Shown here one piece after another: positions 33,372 to 42,499 of a stretch of DNA of 64,000 nucleotides (position 1 is the stretch's first letter; each line of letters begins with the position of its first letter). This stretch comes from Dolomitihabitans soli (lineage in GTDB: Bacteria; Actinomycetota; Actinomycetes; Streptosporangiales; Streptosporangiaceae). Both the position numbers and the translations under genes were made by a program. The notes under the pieces were generated by a model. It ran no database searches and was not told where the DNA came from. It saw only the letters and a list, made by a program, of their open reading frames with translations. Location of the stretch: assembly GCF_022213955.1 (NCBI RefSeq), contig NZ_JAKNTW010000031.1, positions 62,001 through 126,000 of the forward strand. The letters run 5' to 3'.

Positions 33372-33588
33372 CGACCGTTACGAAACGCGGATGGACGAAG
33401 AGGCGGAGATGCTGCGCACACCGCCGAGAGCTGCTGACCGGCTTGGAGAATGGGCCGCCATCGCCAAGCGGGACTGGAGCGACTGCCCGCCATGCTACGG
33501 TCCGGTCATGATTCAAGAGCGATCAACAGGACCGACCGGCTTCGGGTAGCGCGCCAGGAGATACCTGGCGGTGCTACCAGGGGGCCCC

Positions 33589-33984
33589 ATGTCCCGCACT
33601 GCCCATCACATTTTCCTCTCCCGCTTTCGCTTCGACACCGGCGGAAGGTCGGGCAATCCTTGGCGATCGGTCAAGATCGTCGATCTGCGTTACAGCGCCG
33701 CATGCCTCCGGGAGGCGCAACGGGCCGGTGACCGACCACGCCCGATCCCCGTCCACCGCAAGGTCGACGTCTATTCCTGGGCCAGGGCCGATCCCCGTGA
33801 CCGGTCGGTATCGCAATGGGCCAGGCACCAGGAGCGCCAGGCACGCCAACGCCTACGGCTGACACTCGAAGCGATCCGCCGGAGCGTCGGCGCCACGATC
33901 GACGGCCGGCTCGCCGTCGAGGCAGCCGATGATCTCGAAGTCCATCCTGCGCGGCACCGGCGCGACGCCATCTGGCTGTACTGA
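33589..33984 (+). CDS. Small basic conserved actinomycete protein, function unknown
   Basis: 131 residues from the ATG at 33589. The pattern MSRTAHH...NPWRSVKIVDLRYSAACLREA and DGRLAVEAADDLEVHPARHR is that of a small, arginine- and histidine-rich family I recall from Streptomyces and relatives. No domain with a known role is visible. The frame is strongly coding (high third-position GC). An ATG at 33571 would add six residues. Confidence 0.6.
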   Translation: MSRTAHHIFLSRFRFDTGGRSGNPWRSVKIVDLRYSAACLREAQRAGDRPRPIPVHRKVDVYSWARADPRDRSVSQWARHQERQARQRLRLTLEAIRRSVGATIDGRLAVEAADDLEVHPARHRRDAIWLY

Positions 33985-34267
33985 CAGAGGGACACCACGT
34001 GCTCCGCCCTGGTGGGCCTGGGCGGGCCGGTGGTGCCCGGCACGCTGCGCGACCCCGCACGTTCAGGCGTGCCCCGGATAGGCGAGCCGGTCCTGGCCGA
34101 CCCGGTTGACAGTGCCGCAGGGCGACGATGAAGGGCTGGATCCGGCGGGGCCGGCCGACTTCTTGAAGTCCCGCCGCCTGCTTTGCCATTCCAGCAAAGA
34201 AATTTGTCAGATTTACCGTGCTCGGCAGACAGTGGGGGCCTTCAGGAGAACCACAGGAGGGCACGTG

Positions 34268-35869
34268 ATGGACGCGAAGTACGACGTGGTCGTCGTGGGC
34301 GGCGGGGCCGCGGGGCTGAGCGGGGCGCTGACCCTGGGCCGGGCGCGCCGTTCGGTACTGGTGATCGACGCGGGACGGCCGCGCAACGCGCCGGCCGACG
34401 GGGTCCACACCTACCTCGCCCGCGAGGGCACGCCGCCCGCCGAGTTGCTCGCCGCCGGGCGGGCTGAGGTGGCCGGGTACGGCGGCGAGATCGTCACCGG
34501 CGAGGTCACCGGGGCTGAGCGCCTGGAGGACGGGACCTTCCGCGTGGCGCTCGACGACGGGGCCACGATCCTGGCCGACCGGTTGCTGGTGACCACCGGC
34601 CTGACCGATGAGCTGCCCGAGGTGCCCGGCCTGGCGGAGCGGTGGGGGCGCGAGGTGCTGCACTGCCCGTACTGCCATGGCTGGGAAGTGCGCGACCAGG
34701 CGATCGGTGTGCTGGGCAGCGGGCCGTTCGCGGTCCACCAGGCGCTGATGTGGCGGCAGTGGAGCGAGGACGTCACCCTCTTCCTGCACACCGCACCCCG
34801 CCTCGGCGGCGAAGAGCGCGAACGGCTCGCCGCCCGCGGAGTCACCGTGGTCGAGGGGCCTGTCGCCGGCCTGGAGGTCAGCGGCGACCGCCTGACCGGG
34901 GTGGCGCTGGCGGACGGCCGGGTGGTCGGCTGCCGCGCCCTCGCGGTCACCCCCCGCTTCACCGCCCGCGCCGGCGTCCTGGCCGGTCTGGGTCTGGAGG
35001 CGGAGGAGCAGGAGAAGGACGGGCACGTGATCGGCACCCGGGTGGCCGCCGACCCGTCAGGGGCGACGCGAGTGCCCGGGGTGTGGGTGGCCGGGAACGT
35101 GGCGAACGTGACCGAGCAGGTCATCGGCGCGGCGGCGGCGGGTGTGCGCGCCGCCGTGGCCATCAACGCGGACCTGATGGAGGTGGAGATCCGCCGCGCG
35201 GTCGCCGCCCGCCGCGCCGCCGCCCAGCCCCATGGCCAGGACGGGGCGACCTCCAACGAGGAGATCTGGAACGCCCGCTACAGCGAGAGCGAGCGGATCT
35301 GGAGCGGTGACCCGAACGCCATGCTGGTGCGGGCGGTCTCCGGCCTGGAGCCGGGCCGCGCTCTCGACCTGGGCTGCGGCGAGGGGGGCGACGCGATCTG
35401 GCTTGCCCGGCAGGACTGGTGGGTGACCGCCACCGACATCTCCGGCGTCGCACTCGAACGCGCGGCGAAGCTCGCGGCGGACGCCGAGGTCGGCGAGCGC
35501 GTCGACTGGCAGCGGCATGACCTGGCGCGTTCCTTCCCCGAAGGAACCTTCGACCTCGTCACGGCCTCCTTCCTGTACTCCATGCACGAGATGCCGCGCG
35601 AGACGATCCTGCGAACCGCCGCGGCGGCCGTCGCCCCGGGTGGTGTGCTGCTGATCCTCGGGCACGCGGGCAGGCCGTCCTGGGAGCGCGACGACCACCA
35701 CGTCCTGGACCTCCCGACCCCGCGGGAGGTGCTCGACGCGCTCGAACTCCCCGCCGGTCAATGGGAGGTGCAACTCTGCGAGGAGTACGAGCGCGTTCAG
35801 AACGACCCCGACGGAAGGCCAGGAGTCCGCACGGACAACGTGGTGAAGGTGCGGCGCAAGCTCACCTGA
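34268..35869 (+). CDS. Fusion of thioredoxin-reductase-like flavoprotein and SAM methyltransferase
   Basis: 533 residues. Residues 1-315 are a class II flavin disulfide reductase: VVVVGGGAAGLSGALTLG, the redox pair CPYC (Cys133/Cys136), GVLGSGPFAVH and the C-terminal VPGVWVAGNVANV. From about 330, IWNARYSESERIWSGDPN opens a class I methyltransferase with ALDLGCGEGGDAIWLA, TATDISGVALERA and FDLVTASFLYSMHE. No linker break or frameshift separates them. AGGAGGG precedes the ATG at 34268. Both halves together are seen in other actinomycetes; the joint function is unknown, and redox-linked detoxification of a metal or thiol compound is one guess. Confidence 0.88.
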   Translation: MDAKYDVVVVGGGAAGLSGALTLGRARRSVLVIDAGRPRNAPADGVHTYLAREGTPPAELLAAGRAEVAGYGGEIVTGEVTGAERLEDGTFRVALDDGATILADRLLVTTGLTDELPEVPGLAERWGREVLHCPYCHGWEVRDQAIGVLGSGPFAVHQALMWRQWSEDVTLFLHTAPRLGGEERERLAARGVTVVEGPVAGLEVSGDRLTGVALADGRVVGCRALAVTPRFTARAGVLAGLGLEAEEQEKDGHVIGTRVAADPSGATRVPGVWVAGNVANVTEQVIGAAAAGVRAAVAINADLMEVEIRRAVAARRAAAQPHGQDGATSNEEIWNARYSESERIWSGDPNAMLVRAVSGLEPGRALDLGCGEGGDAIWLARQDWWVTATDISGVALERAAKLAADAEVGERVDWQRHDLARSFPEGTFDLVTASFLYSMHEMPRETILRTAAAAVAPGGVLLILGHAGRPSWERDDHHVLDLPTPREVLDALELPAGQWEVQLCEEYERVQNDPDGRPGVRTDNVVKVRRKLT

Positions 35870-35876
35870 CGGGGAC

Positions 35877-35949
35877 GGCCGAGAAAGGGGCCGGATCCCG
35901 GCGCTGAGCGCGCGACTTCACGTTGTTCCTTTCTCGGCCCGGGGGTGGA
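35877..35949. terminator. Bidirectional terminator between convergent genes
   Basis: GGCCGAGAAAGG (35877-35888) pairs perfectly with CCTTTCTCGGCC (35938-35949). An inner hairpin GCCGG-ATC-CCGGC lies at 35890-35902. It stands between the fusion gene and the pectate lyase, which converge. Confidence 0.75.
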
Positions 35950-35993
35950 TCTATCGATGGAGATCCGGTCGGGTCGCCGATTCGGCTGTCGGG

Positions 35994-37034
35994 TCAGTTG
36001 CCGATGTTTGCCTGCGGGCCGGCGTAGGTCCGTAGGAGGTTCGGTACGTCGGCCGCCGGGTCGAGGGTGTAGGAGTAGAAGCTCCTGGGGTTGAACGCGG
36101 TGCCCTTCTCCTTCACCTTGCCGCTGCCCCAGGTGCTGTTGACCACGATGTTGCCGCGCTGCACCAGCTCGCCGGCTTCGACGTAGTAGGGGTCCTTCAC
36201 GGTGTCGTAGTAGCTGTTCTCGATGACCGCCTTCGTCTTGCCGCGCACGAAGTTGCCGTACCCGCTGATGTTCTGCAGGTAGTTGTTGTACATGTGCAGG
36301 TTGGCGATGTTGTCCGCGCTGGGGTTGCGCGAGTTGGTGTTCTGGAACCAGTTGTGGTGGATCGTGATCTGCGACGTGACGTTGTCGGTCCAGCCGATGC
36401 CGAAGGTCTTGTTGTTCTCGACGAAGTGATTCCACGAGACGGTGAGGTTCGTGGTGTCCTTGCGGCTGTCCAGGAGACCGTCGTTCATCCTGGTCAGCCG
36501 GTTGTGGTCGATCCAGATGTGATCGGCGGTGTCGATCTGGACGGCGTCGTAGTCGTAGGAGTCGTCGCCGGGGTCGTCGTCGGGCATGCGGGTGTCGCGG
36601 ATGGTCAGGTTGCGGATGATCACATTGCTGACGCCGGCCTTGAGGAAGAAGCCGCCGCCGACGATCTCGCCGCCGGTGCCGACGCCGACGACGGTCTTGT
36701 TCGAACCGACGCGCAGCTCCGTGCCCTTCGGGCTGATGTTGATCCGGCCCGCGACCTTGATGATGTACGGCTCGGCGGCCGTCACGTATCTGTTGAGGTC
36801 GGCCTGTGTGGTGACCGTGACGGTCTGGCCACCCGCGCCGCCGGTGGTGGCGCCGTGGCCGTTGCCGGGCAGGGCGGCGAAGCCGTCAGGAGTGGACGGC
36901 CAGGATCGCGCTGCGGTGGCGACCCCACCGGCGGGCGACGCGACCGTGGCGACGGCGACGGAGGCGAGCAACGGCAGGGTCGCCGCCGCGGCCAGTGCGG
37001 TGACTCTGCTGCGCGTGGGCCTGAATGTCTTCAC
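35994..37034 (-). CDS. Secreted pectate lyase, family PL1
   Basis: 346 residues. The signal peptide is long and arginine-containing (KTFRPTRSRVTALAAAATLP), cleaved near residue 42. The parallel beta-helix carries NVIIRNLTIRDTRMPDDDPG, DAVQIDTADHIWIDHNRLTR, DGLLDSRKDTTNLTVSWNHF and a conserved arginine in NTNSRNPSADN. These are the calcium site, vWiDH signature and catalytic region of PL1. It cuts polygalacturonate by beta-elimination outside the cell. It diverges from the second sugar-transport operon, so its products may be that transporter's cargo. Confidence 0.9.
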   Translation of the reverse strand: MKTFRPTRSRVTALAAAATLPLLASVAVATVASPAGGVATAARSWPSTPDGFAALPGNGHGATTGGAGGQTVTVTTQADLNRYVTAAEPYIIKVAGRINISPKGTELRVGSNKTVVGVGTGGEIVGGGFFLKAGVSNVIIRNLTIRDTRMPDDDPGDDSYDYDAVQIDTADHIWIDHNRLTRMNDGLLDSRKDTTNLTVSWNHFVENNKTFGIGWTDNVTSQITIHHNWFQNTNSRNPSADNIANLHMYNNYLQNISGYGNFVRGKTKAVIENSYYDTVKDPYYVEAGELVQRGNIVVNSTWGSGKVKEKGTAFNPRSFYSYTLDPAADVPNLLRTYAGPQANIGN

Positions 37035-37297
37035 GACGTTCTGTTCCTTCCTGTGGGGGCAACCTGGGGATCCGTCAGGTTGGTCGATCCGGAACTCGGC
37101 GTGACAGGGTTGCGGCCCGCCGAGCGCCGCAGGTCCCTCCGGAAGGCGTCCTGGGGTTCGGAGCGGACGCCGACGTGTTGGGGCAGGGGACAGGGACCAG
37201 CGGAGACGGTGGCGGAGACGCGGTGCCGTGCAGGTGCGGTCGGCCCGGGAGCCGACGCGTCATCGCAGTCGGCGGCCAGGGCGCCGCACCCGGGTTG

Positions 37298-37347
37298 TGA
37301 GGGCGTGAATCCCGGCGATGCCCTCGCGTGATCGGGATGCGCCCTCA
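37298..37347. promoter_or_regulatory. Inverted repeat in the pectate lyase / sugar operon control region
   Basis: TGAGGGCG (37298-37305) and CGCCCTCA (37340-37347) are perfect arms 34 bases apart. CTAATTAG (37362-37369), an 8-base palindrome, follows. The 700 bases between the pectate lyase and the SBP gene contain these and a possible promoter but no separate gene. Confidence 0.35.
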
Positions 37348-37405
37348 CTGTAGGTAGCGGCCTAATTAGAGTCAATGGCTTTCGGTTATCTATTTGTTTC
37401 ATGGG

Positions 37406-37435
37406 TTGACGTAAAGCGAAACCCCGTCGTAACGT
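37406..37435 (+). promoter_or_regulatory. Possible promoter of the second sugar operon
   Basis: TTGACG (37406-37411) and TAACGT (37430-37435) are 18 bases apart, a fair match to vegetative sigma elements. It would leave a leader of about 300 bases before the ATG at 37736. Confidence 0.35.
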
Positions 37436-37735
37436 GACCTTCAACCTCAGACGTTGCACTGCCACCGCAGGTCAACGTCAGGGGAGACGCGCATGGTCGC
37501 TGCGTGTGCGGTGCCCGGCTCAATCTCCCAGTCGGCTTACGCGCGAAGGTCACACCGTCGTGACCTGACTCCCACCGCTGCGCTCGCAGTCCGGGTGACC
37601 CGACCGTCACCCGGCGCGCTGCCGCAGACGGCAGCGGACCGTACAGCTCCTGGCCTGTCCCGCCCCCGGCAGGGTGCGGCCCCTCCACCCCCCACCGTCG
37701 GCTCGCCGGCGTTCTCGCGAAGGGATTGCGTCCAG

Positions 37736-39070
37736 ATGACCGATGGACCCGCTCGAATTGCCCGGACGGCGTTGAGCCGCAGGGACCTGGTGAAAATGGC
37801 CGGGTTAACTGGCCTTGGCCTGGGTCTGGCCGCGTGTGGCCGTGGATTCGGCGGGGGCGGCGACGGATCCGGGGGCGGAGCCGTACAGCTGAACATGGTC
37901 TGGTGGGGCGACGCCGCCCGGGCGCAGAAGACGCAGGCGGCGCTGGACATCTTCAAGAAGGAGAACCCCGGCGTCACGGTCAAGACCGAGTATCAGGACA
38001 GCGGCCCGTACAAGGACAAGCTGGCGACCCGCTTCGCCGCGGGCGATCCGCCGGATCTGATGATGATGCGCATGGACAGCCTGCGCGAGTACGCCGACCG
38101 GGGAGCGCTGCTCGACCTCAACGCGCACAGCGGAGCCGTCGACCTCTCCGGGCTGAGCGAGGGCGCCCGGTCGCTCTCGACCGTCGGGAACAAGAGCTTC
38201 GGCATCCCCTCCGGCCTGAACACCATCGGCTTCGTCGTCAACAAGACCATGACCGAGAAGTACGGCGTGCAGGTTCCGGACGGCGACACCTGGGGCTGGG
38301 AGGACCTGGCCGCATTCGCGCGAGAGATCTCCAAGGCCGGCGGCGGGAAGGTCTACGGCACCGGATTCGACGCCGACACCATGGCCAACGTCATCACGTT
38401 CACCCGCCAGCGGGGTGAGGAGTTCTTCACCACGGACGGCAAGCTGGGCGTCAGCGAGGCCACGATCATCGCCTGGTTCGAGATGATCGGGGCGATGCGG
38501 GAGGAGGGCGGCTACCCGCCGGCCGGGTTCTTCGAGAACGTGGGCTCCTCGGCCGAGCAGTCGTACCTGGCCAAGGGCATGGTCGCGTCGCAGATCATTC
38601 CCACCAACAACTTCCTGGCCTACAACGCCGCGGCCGGCGGCAACCTGGCCCTGCTCCGGATGCCCGGCGAGACCACCGGGAAGAGGCGCGGGCAGTCGAT
38701 CGACACCCCGGCGCTGTGGTCGATCGCGGCCGAGTCCAAGCATTCCGCCGAGGCGCTGAAGCTGCTCGACTTCCTCATCAACGATCCGGACGCCTCCAGG
38801 GCGACCGGCACGACCCGGGGCGTGCCGGCCAACACGAAGGTGGCCGCCGAGATCAAGTCGGCCCTGCCGCCCGACGATCAGGTCGCCACCGAGTATCTCG
38901 TCCAACTGCAGAAGGAGGAACTGCCGCGCGCCTACGCCTATCCGCCGGGCGCCAGCGGCATCGCCTCCAACCTGGAGTCGATCGCCGCCGAGGTCGAGTT
39001 CAAGCGGCAGACCCCGCAGCAGGCCGCCAAGGCGATCCTTGACGCGGGCAGGAAGGCGCTCGGCGGGTGA
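37736..39070 (+). CDS. Sugar ABC transporter solute-binding protein, Tat lipoprotein
   Basis: 444 residues from the ATG at 37736. SRRDLVKMAGLTGLGLG is a twin-arginine signal ending in a lipobox (LAAC, Cys34). The type 1 solute-binding domain starts LNMVWWGDAARAQKTQ. The frame is open further upstream, with an ATG at 37493 that has GGGGAGA before it; that start would put 81 residues in front of the Tat signal, so I reject it. First gene of a six-gene operon (SBP, two permeases, Gfo/Idh, DUF6807, ROK). The ligand is probably a plant sugar acid or oligosaccharide. Confidence 0.9.
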   Translation: MTDGPARIARTALSRRDLVKMAGLTGLGLGLAACGRGFGGGGDGSGGGAVQLNMVWWGDAARAQKTQAALDIFKKENPGVTVKTEYQDSGPYKDKLATRFAAGDPPDLMMMRMDSLREYADRGALLDLNAHSGAVDLSGLSEGARSLSTVGNKSFGIPSGLNTIGFVVNKTMTEKYGVQVPDGDTWGWEDLAAFAREISKAGGGKVYGTGFDADTMANVITFTRQRGEEFFTTDGKLGVSEATIIAWFEMIGAMREEGGYPPAGFFENVGSSAEQSYLAKGMVASQIIPTNNFLAYNAAAGGNLALLRMPGETTGKRRGQSIDTPALWSIAAESKHSAEALKLLDFLINDPDASRATGTTRGVPANTKVAAEIKSALPPDDQVATEYLVQLQKEELPRAYAYPPGASGIASNLESIAAEVEFKRQTPQQAAKAILDAGRKALGG

Positions 39071-40041
39071 CGTACGTGAGCAGGCCGCCGGGAGCGGATG
39101 GCGCGCCGGTCCTGGACCCGCCGATCCCGAGCACGCCGGCACACCCGGCCCGGCATGCCGAGCCGGGCCGCGGGCGGTCCAAGCCGCACCAGGACCGGGC
39201 CGGCTATCTGTTCCTGCTGCCCTGGTTCATCGGGATGCTGTTCACCGTCATCCCGTTCTTCGCCTCGCTGTATCTGGCGTTCACCGACTACAACCTCCTC
39301 AACGCGCCGAAGTGGATCGGGCTGGACAACTTCGCGGAGATGCTCCGCGACCCGCTGCTGCACCAGTCGCTGAAGGTCACCTTCGTCTACACGTTCGTGT
39401 CGGTGCCGCTGTCCCTGGTCGCGGCGCTGGGAGTGGCGATGCTCCTCAACCGCGGCGTCCGGGGCCTGCCGGTCTACCGGGCGATCTTCTACCTGCCGTC
39501 GCTGCTCGGCGGCAGCGTCGCCGTCGTCCTGCTGTGGCGTTACATCTTCGGCCTCGACGGCGTCGTGAACGGATTCCTCGGCTGGTTCGGCATCGAGGGG
39601 CCCGGCTGGACATCCGACCCGGGTTACTCCCTCACCACGCTGATCGTCCTGCACGTCTGGACCTTCGGCTCGCCCATGGTGATCTTCCTGGCCGGGCTGC
39701 GCCAGATCCCGGTCATCTACTACGAGGCCGCCGCCATCGACGGCGCGTCGCCGTGGCGGCGCTTTTGTTCCATCACCCTGCCGCTGCTGAGCCCGATCAT
39801 CTTCTTCAACCTGATCCAGTCCCTGATCTCGTCCTTTCAGACCTTCACCCAGGGCTACGTCATGAGCGGCGGCCCGGCGAACTCCACGCTGTTCTACAAC
39901 CTGTACCTCTACCAGCGAGGATTCTCCCAGTTCGACATGGGCTACGCCTCGGCCATGGCCTGGATGCTGCTGGTGATCATCGCGGCGTTCACCGCGATCA
40001 ACTTTCTGGCCGCGAAGTACTGGGTCTTCTACGACAACTGA
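39067..40041 (+). CDS. Sugar ABC transporter permease (MalF/UgpA-type)
   Basis: 324 residues and six membrane helices after a cytosolic proline-rich N-terminus. The EAA loop reads EAAAIDGASPWRRF. The GTG start at 39067 overlaps the SBP stop (GTGA), so expression is coupled. Confidence 0.92.
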   Translation: MTYVSRPPGADGAPVLDPPIPSTPAHPARHAEPGRGRSKPHQDRAGYLFLLPWFIGMLFTVIPFFASLYLAFTDYNLLNAPKWIGLDNFAEMLRDPLLHQSLKVTFVYTFVSVPLSLVAALGVAMLLNRGVRGLPVYRAIFYLPSLLGGSVAVVLLWRYIFGLDGVVNGFLGWFGIEGPGWTSDPGYSLTTLIVLHVWTFGSPMVIFLAGLRQIPVIYYEAAAIDGASPWRRFCSITLPLLSPIIFFNLIQSLISSFQTFTQGYVMSGGPANSTLFYNLYLYQRGFSQFDMGYASAMAWMLLVIIAAFTAINFLAAKYWVFYDN

Positions 40042-40050
40042 GGTCACGCC

Positions 40051-40932
40051 ATGCCGATCGCCAACCCGGCCCCGCCCGAGGAATCCTTCGTCGAGCGCGT
40101 GGGCAAGACCCGCCGGTCCCGGTACACCAAGCACGTGCTGCTCTGCCTGGTCGGAGCGGTCATGATGTATCCACTGCTCTGGATGGTCTCCAGCTCGGTC
40201 AAGCCCAACGAGCTGATCTTCACCGACCTGTCGTTGTGGCCGGCCAAGTGGGACCTGGGCAACTACATCGACGGCTGGACCGCGCTGGAGCAGCCGTTCA
40301 CCGTTTACCTGGTCAACTCGTTCGTGATCGTCGTGTTGAGCATCGTCGGGAACCTGGTGTCCTGCTCGCTGGCGGCGTACGGCTTCGCCCGGTTGCGGTT
40401 CACCGGCCGCAAGCTGTTCTTCACCCTGATGCTCGGCACCATGATGCTGCCCGGTCACGTGCTGCTCGTGCCGCAGTACATCGTCTTCGCCAAGCTGGGC
40501 TGGCTCAACACCTACTACCCGCTGCTGGTGCCCAACTTCCTGGCCACCAACGCGTTCTACATCTTCCTGATGGTGCAGTTCATGCGCGCCCTGCCCAAGG
40601 AGCTCGACGACGCCGCCCGCATCGACGGCTGCGGGCCGTTCCGCACCTTCTGGAAAGTGATCATGCCGTTGTGCCTGCCCGCGTTCGCCACCACGGCGAT
40701 CTTCACGTTCATCTCGGTGTGGAACGAGTTCTTCGGGCCGCTGATCTATCTGACCGACTCCGAGCTGTACACGGTGCCGCTGGCTCTGCGGCAGTTCATC
40801 GACTCGGAAGGCCAGTCGCAGTGGGGGCAGATGTTCGCCATGTCGTTCCTGTCTCTCGCCCCGGTCATCGGGTTCTTCATCGCCGGCCAGAAATACCTGG
40901 TCAAGGGCATCGCCACCACCGGCTTGAAATAG
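40051..40932 (+). CDS. Sugar ABC transporter permease (MalG-type)
   Basis: 293 residues, six membrane helices, EAA loop DDAARIDGCGPFRTFW. It starts nine bases after the first permease. As in the first operon, no ATPase is encoded nearby, so a shared MsiK-like ATPase is expected. Confidence 0.92.
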   Translation: MPIANPAPPEESFVERVGKTRRSRYTKHVLLCLVGAVMMYPLLWMVSSSVKPNELIFTDLSLWPAKWDLGNYIDGWTALEQPFTVYLVNSFVIVVLSIVGNLVSCSLAAYGFARLRFTGRKLFFTLMLGTMMLPGHVLLVPQYIVFAKLGWLNTYYPLLVPNFLATNAFYIFLMVQFMRALPKELDDAARIDGCGPFRTFWKVIMPLCLPAFATTAIFTFISVWNEFFGPLIYLTDSELYTVPLALRQFIDSEGQSQWGQMFAMSFLSLAPVIGFFIAGQKYLVKGIATTGLK

Positions 40933-40953
40933 CTCTCGGAGGACTTCCCGCTC

Positions 40954-42348
40954 ATGTCACAGCACCAGGGAACGGCCGGGCGCCGGTACGCGTTCGTCGG
41001 CACCGGTTCGCGCGCCCGCATGTATCTGGAGGCGCTCCTCGGTCCGTACGCCGACCTCGGGCACCCGGTGGCGTTCTGCGACACCAATGAGGTGCGCATG
41101 TCGTACTACGACCACCTGGTCGCCGAGGCCCGGCCGGATCTGCGGATCTCGCACCACCAGGACGGCGAGTTCGGCCAGATGCTCGCGCGGGAGCGGCCCG
41201 ACGTGGTCGTCGTCACCTCACCGGACGCCACGCACGCCGAGTACGTCAGCCGAGCGCTGCGCCACGGTGCGGACGTGGTGGTGGAGAAACCGCTGACCGT
41301 CGACGTCGCCGGGCTGCGGCAGATCCAGGACGCGCTCGCCGTGAGTACGGCGGAGCTGACCGTCACCTTCAACTACCGCTACTCACCGCGGAACACCCTG
41401 GTCCGGCGGCTCATCGCCGACGGCGCCATCGGCGAGGTCACCTCGGTGGCGTTCGAGTGGTGCCTGGACACCGTGCACGGCGCCGACTACTTCCGCCGGT
41501 GGCATCGTGACAAAGCCGTCTCCGGCGGCCTGCTGGTGCACAAGGCGACCCACCACTTCGACCTGGTCAACTGGTGGCTGGCCGACACGCCCACCGTCGT
41601 GTTCGCCCGCGGCGGCCTGCGGTTCTACGGGGCGGACAACGCCCGCAGGCGCGGACTGGGACCCCGCCCGGAGCGCAGCAGGGACGCCGTCGGAGCAGCG
41701 GACCCGTTCGCGCTCGACATCATCGCCGACGACCGGCTGCGCCGGCTCTACCACGACGGCGAACACCTGGACGGCTACAGCCGCGACCGCGACGTCTTCT
41801 CCGACGGCATCACGATCGAGGACAACCTCAACGTCGTGGTCGGCTACCGTCGCGGCGCGTCGATGTCGTACACCCTGCACGCGCACAGCCCGTGGGAGGG
41901 GTACCGCGTCGCGATCAACGGAACCGAGGGGCGCATCGAACTCGACGTCGTCGAGCGTGCGCACGTCGAGCCCACCGCGACCGGTGTGACGATCGGTACC
42001 GCCACCGCCGCTCGCACCGCGTCCCCCATCGCGGACCCCGGCGCCGTCACGGGCGGCCACGGCGACGGGCAGGGACAACCGCGTTCGCGGGGGACGCGGC
42101 TGCTTCTGCAACGCCATTGGGAGCCCGCCCGGCTGGTGCCGATCCCCACCGCCCAGGGCGGGCACGGCGGGGGCGACGTGATGCTGCTCGACGACGTGTT
42201 CCGCGGCCCCACCGGGGACCCGCTGCGCCGGCAGGCCGGGTTCGCCGACGGCGTCGCGAGCGTCATGGTCGGCATCGCGGGCAACGAGTCGCTGCGCACC
42301 GGGAAGGCCGTGTGCCTCGACGACCTCGGGGTGTCGCCGGCCCCGTGA
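40954..42348 (+). CDS. Gfo/Idh/MocA-family oxidoreductase
   Basis: 464 residues. The Rossmann part shows YAFVGTGSRARMYLEAL, VVVTSPDATHAEYV and the EKP motif (VVVEKPLTVDV). The C-terminal beta-sheet domain carries GGLLVHKATHHFDLVNWW, a substrate-site signature of the family. It oxidises or reduces a sugar or sugar acid with NAD(P). It is 21 bases behind the permease, with GGAGG between. Gfo/Idh and DUF6807 genes often travel together, as they do here. Confidence 0.9.
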   Translation: MSQHQGTAGRRYAFVGTGSRARMYLEALLGPYADLGHPVAFCDTNEVRMSYYDHLVAEARPDLRISHHQDGEFGQMLARERPDVVVVTSPDATHAEYVSRALRHGADVVVEKPLTVDVAGLRQIQDALAVSTAELTVTFNYRYSPRNTLVRRLIADGAIGEVTSVAFEWCLDTVHGADYFRRWHRDKAVSGGLLVHKATHHFDLVNWWLADTPTVVFARGGLRFYGADNARRRGLGPRPERSRDAVGAADPFALDIIADDRLRRLYHDGEHLDGYSRDRDVFSDGITIEDNLNVVVGYRRGASMSYTLHAHSPWEGYRVAINGTEGRIELDVVERAHVEPTATGVTIGTATAARTASPIADPGAVTGGHGDGQGQPRSRGTRLLLQRHWEPARLVPIPTAQGGHGGGDVMLLDDVFRGPTGDPLRRQAGFADGVASVMVGIAGNESLRTGKAVCLDDLGVSPAP

Positions 42349-42499
42349 CCGATCGCCGCTGAGCAGCGCCGCCAGCACGTGGAACGCCCGCTGATCTCGA
42401 ACCTGGGGACATCGAGAATTGTCGTACGCTCAACAGGGACAGCGTCCTGGGGGAGAGACCTTCGGCCTCATCGAGGCGGAGAGAGGCGGCGATACGATC

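Noticed and set aside
33247-33549. 100-codon plus frame behind the TetR gene
   Set aside because: It overlaps the TetR stop and a terminator-like hairpin and has no recognisable pattern.
37454-37735. N-terminal extension of the second SBP as real coding sequence
   Set aside because: It would bury the Tat signal 81 residues inside the protein; kept only as a minor finding.
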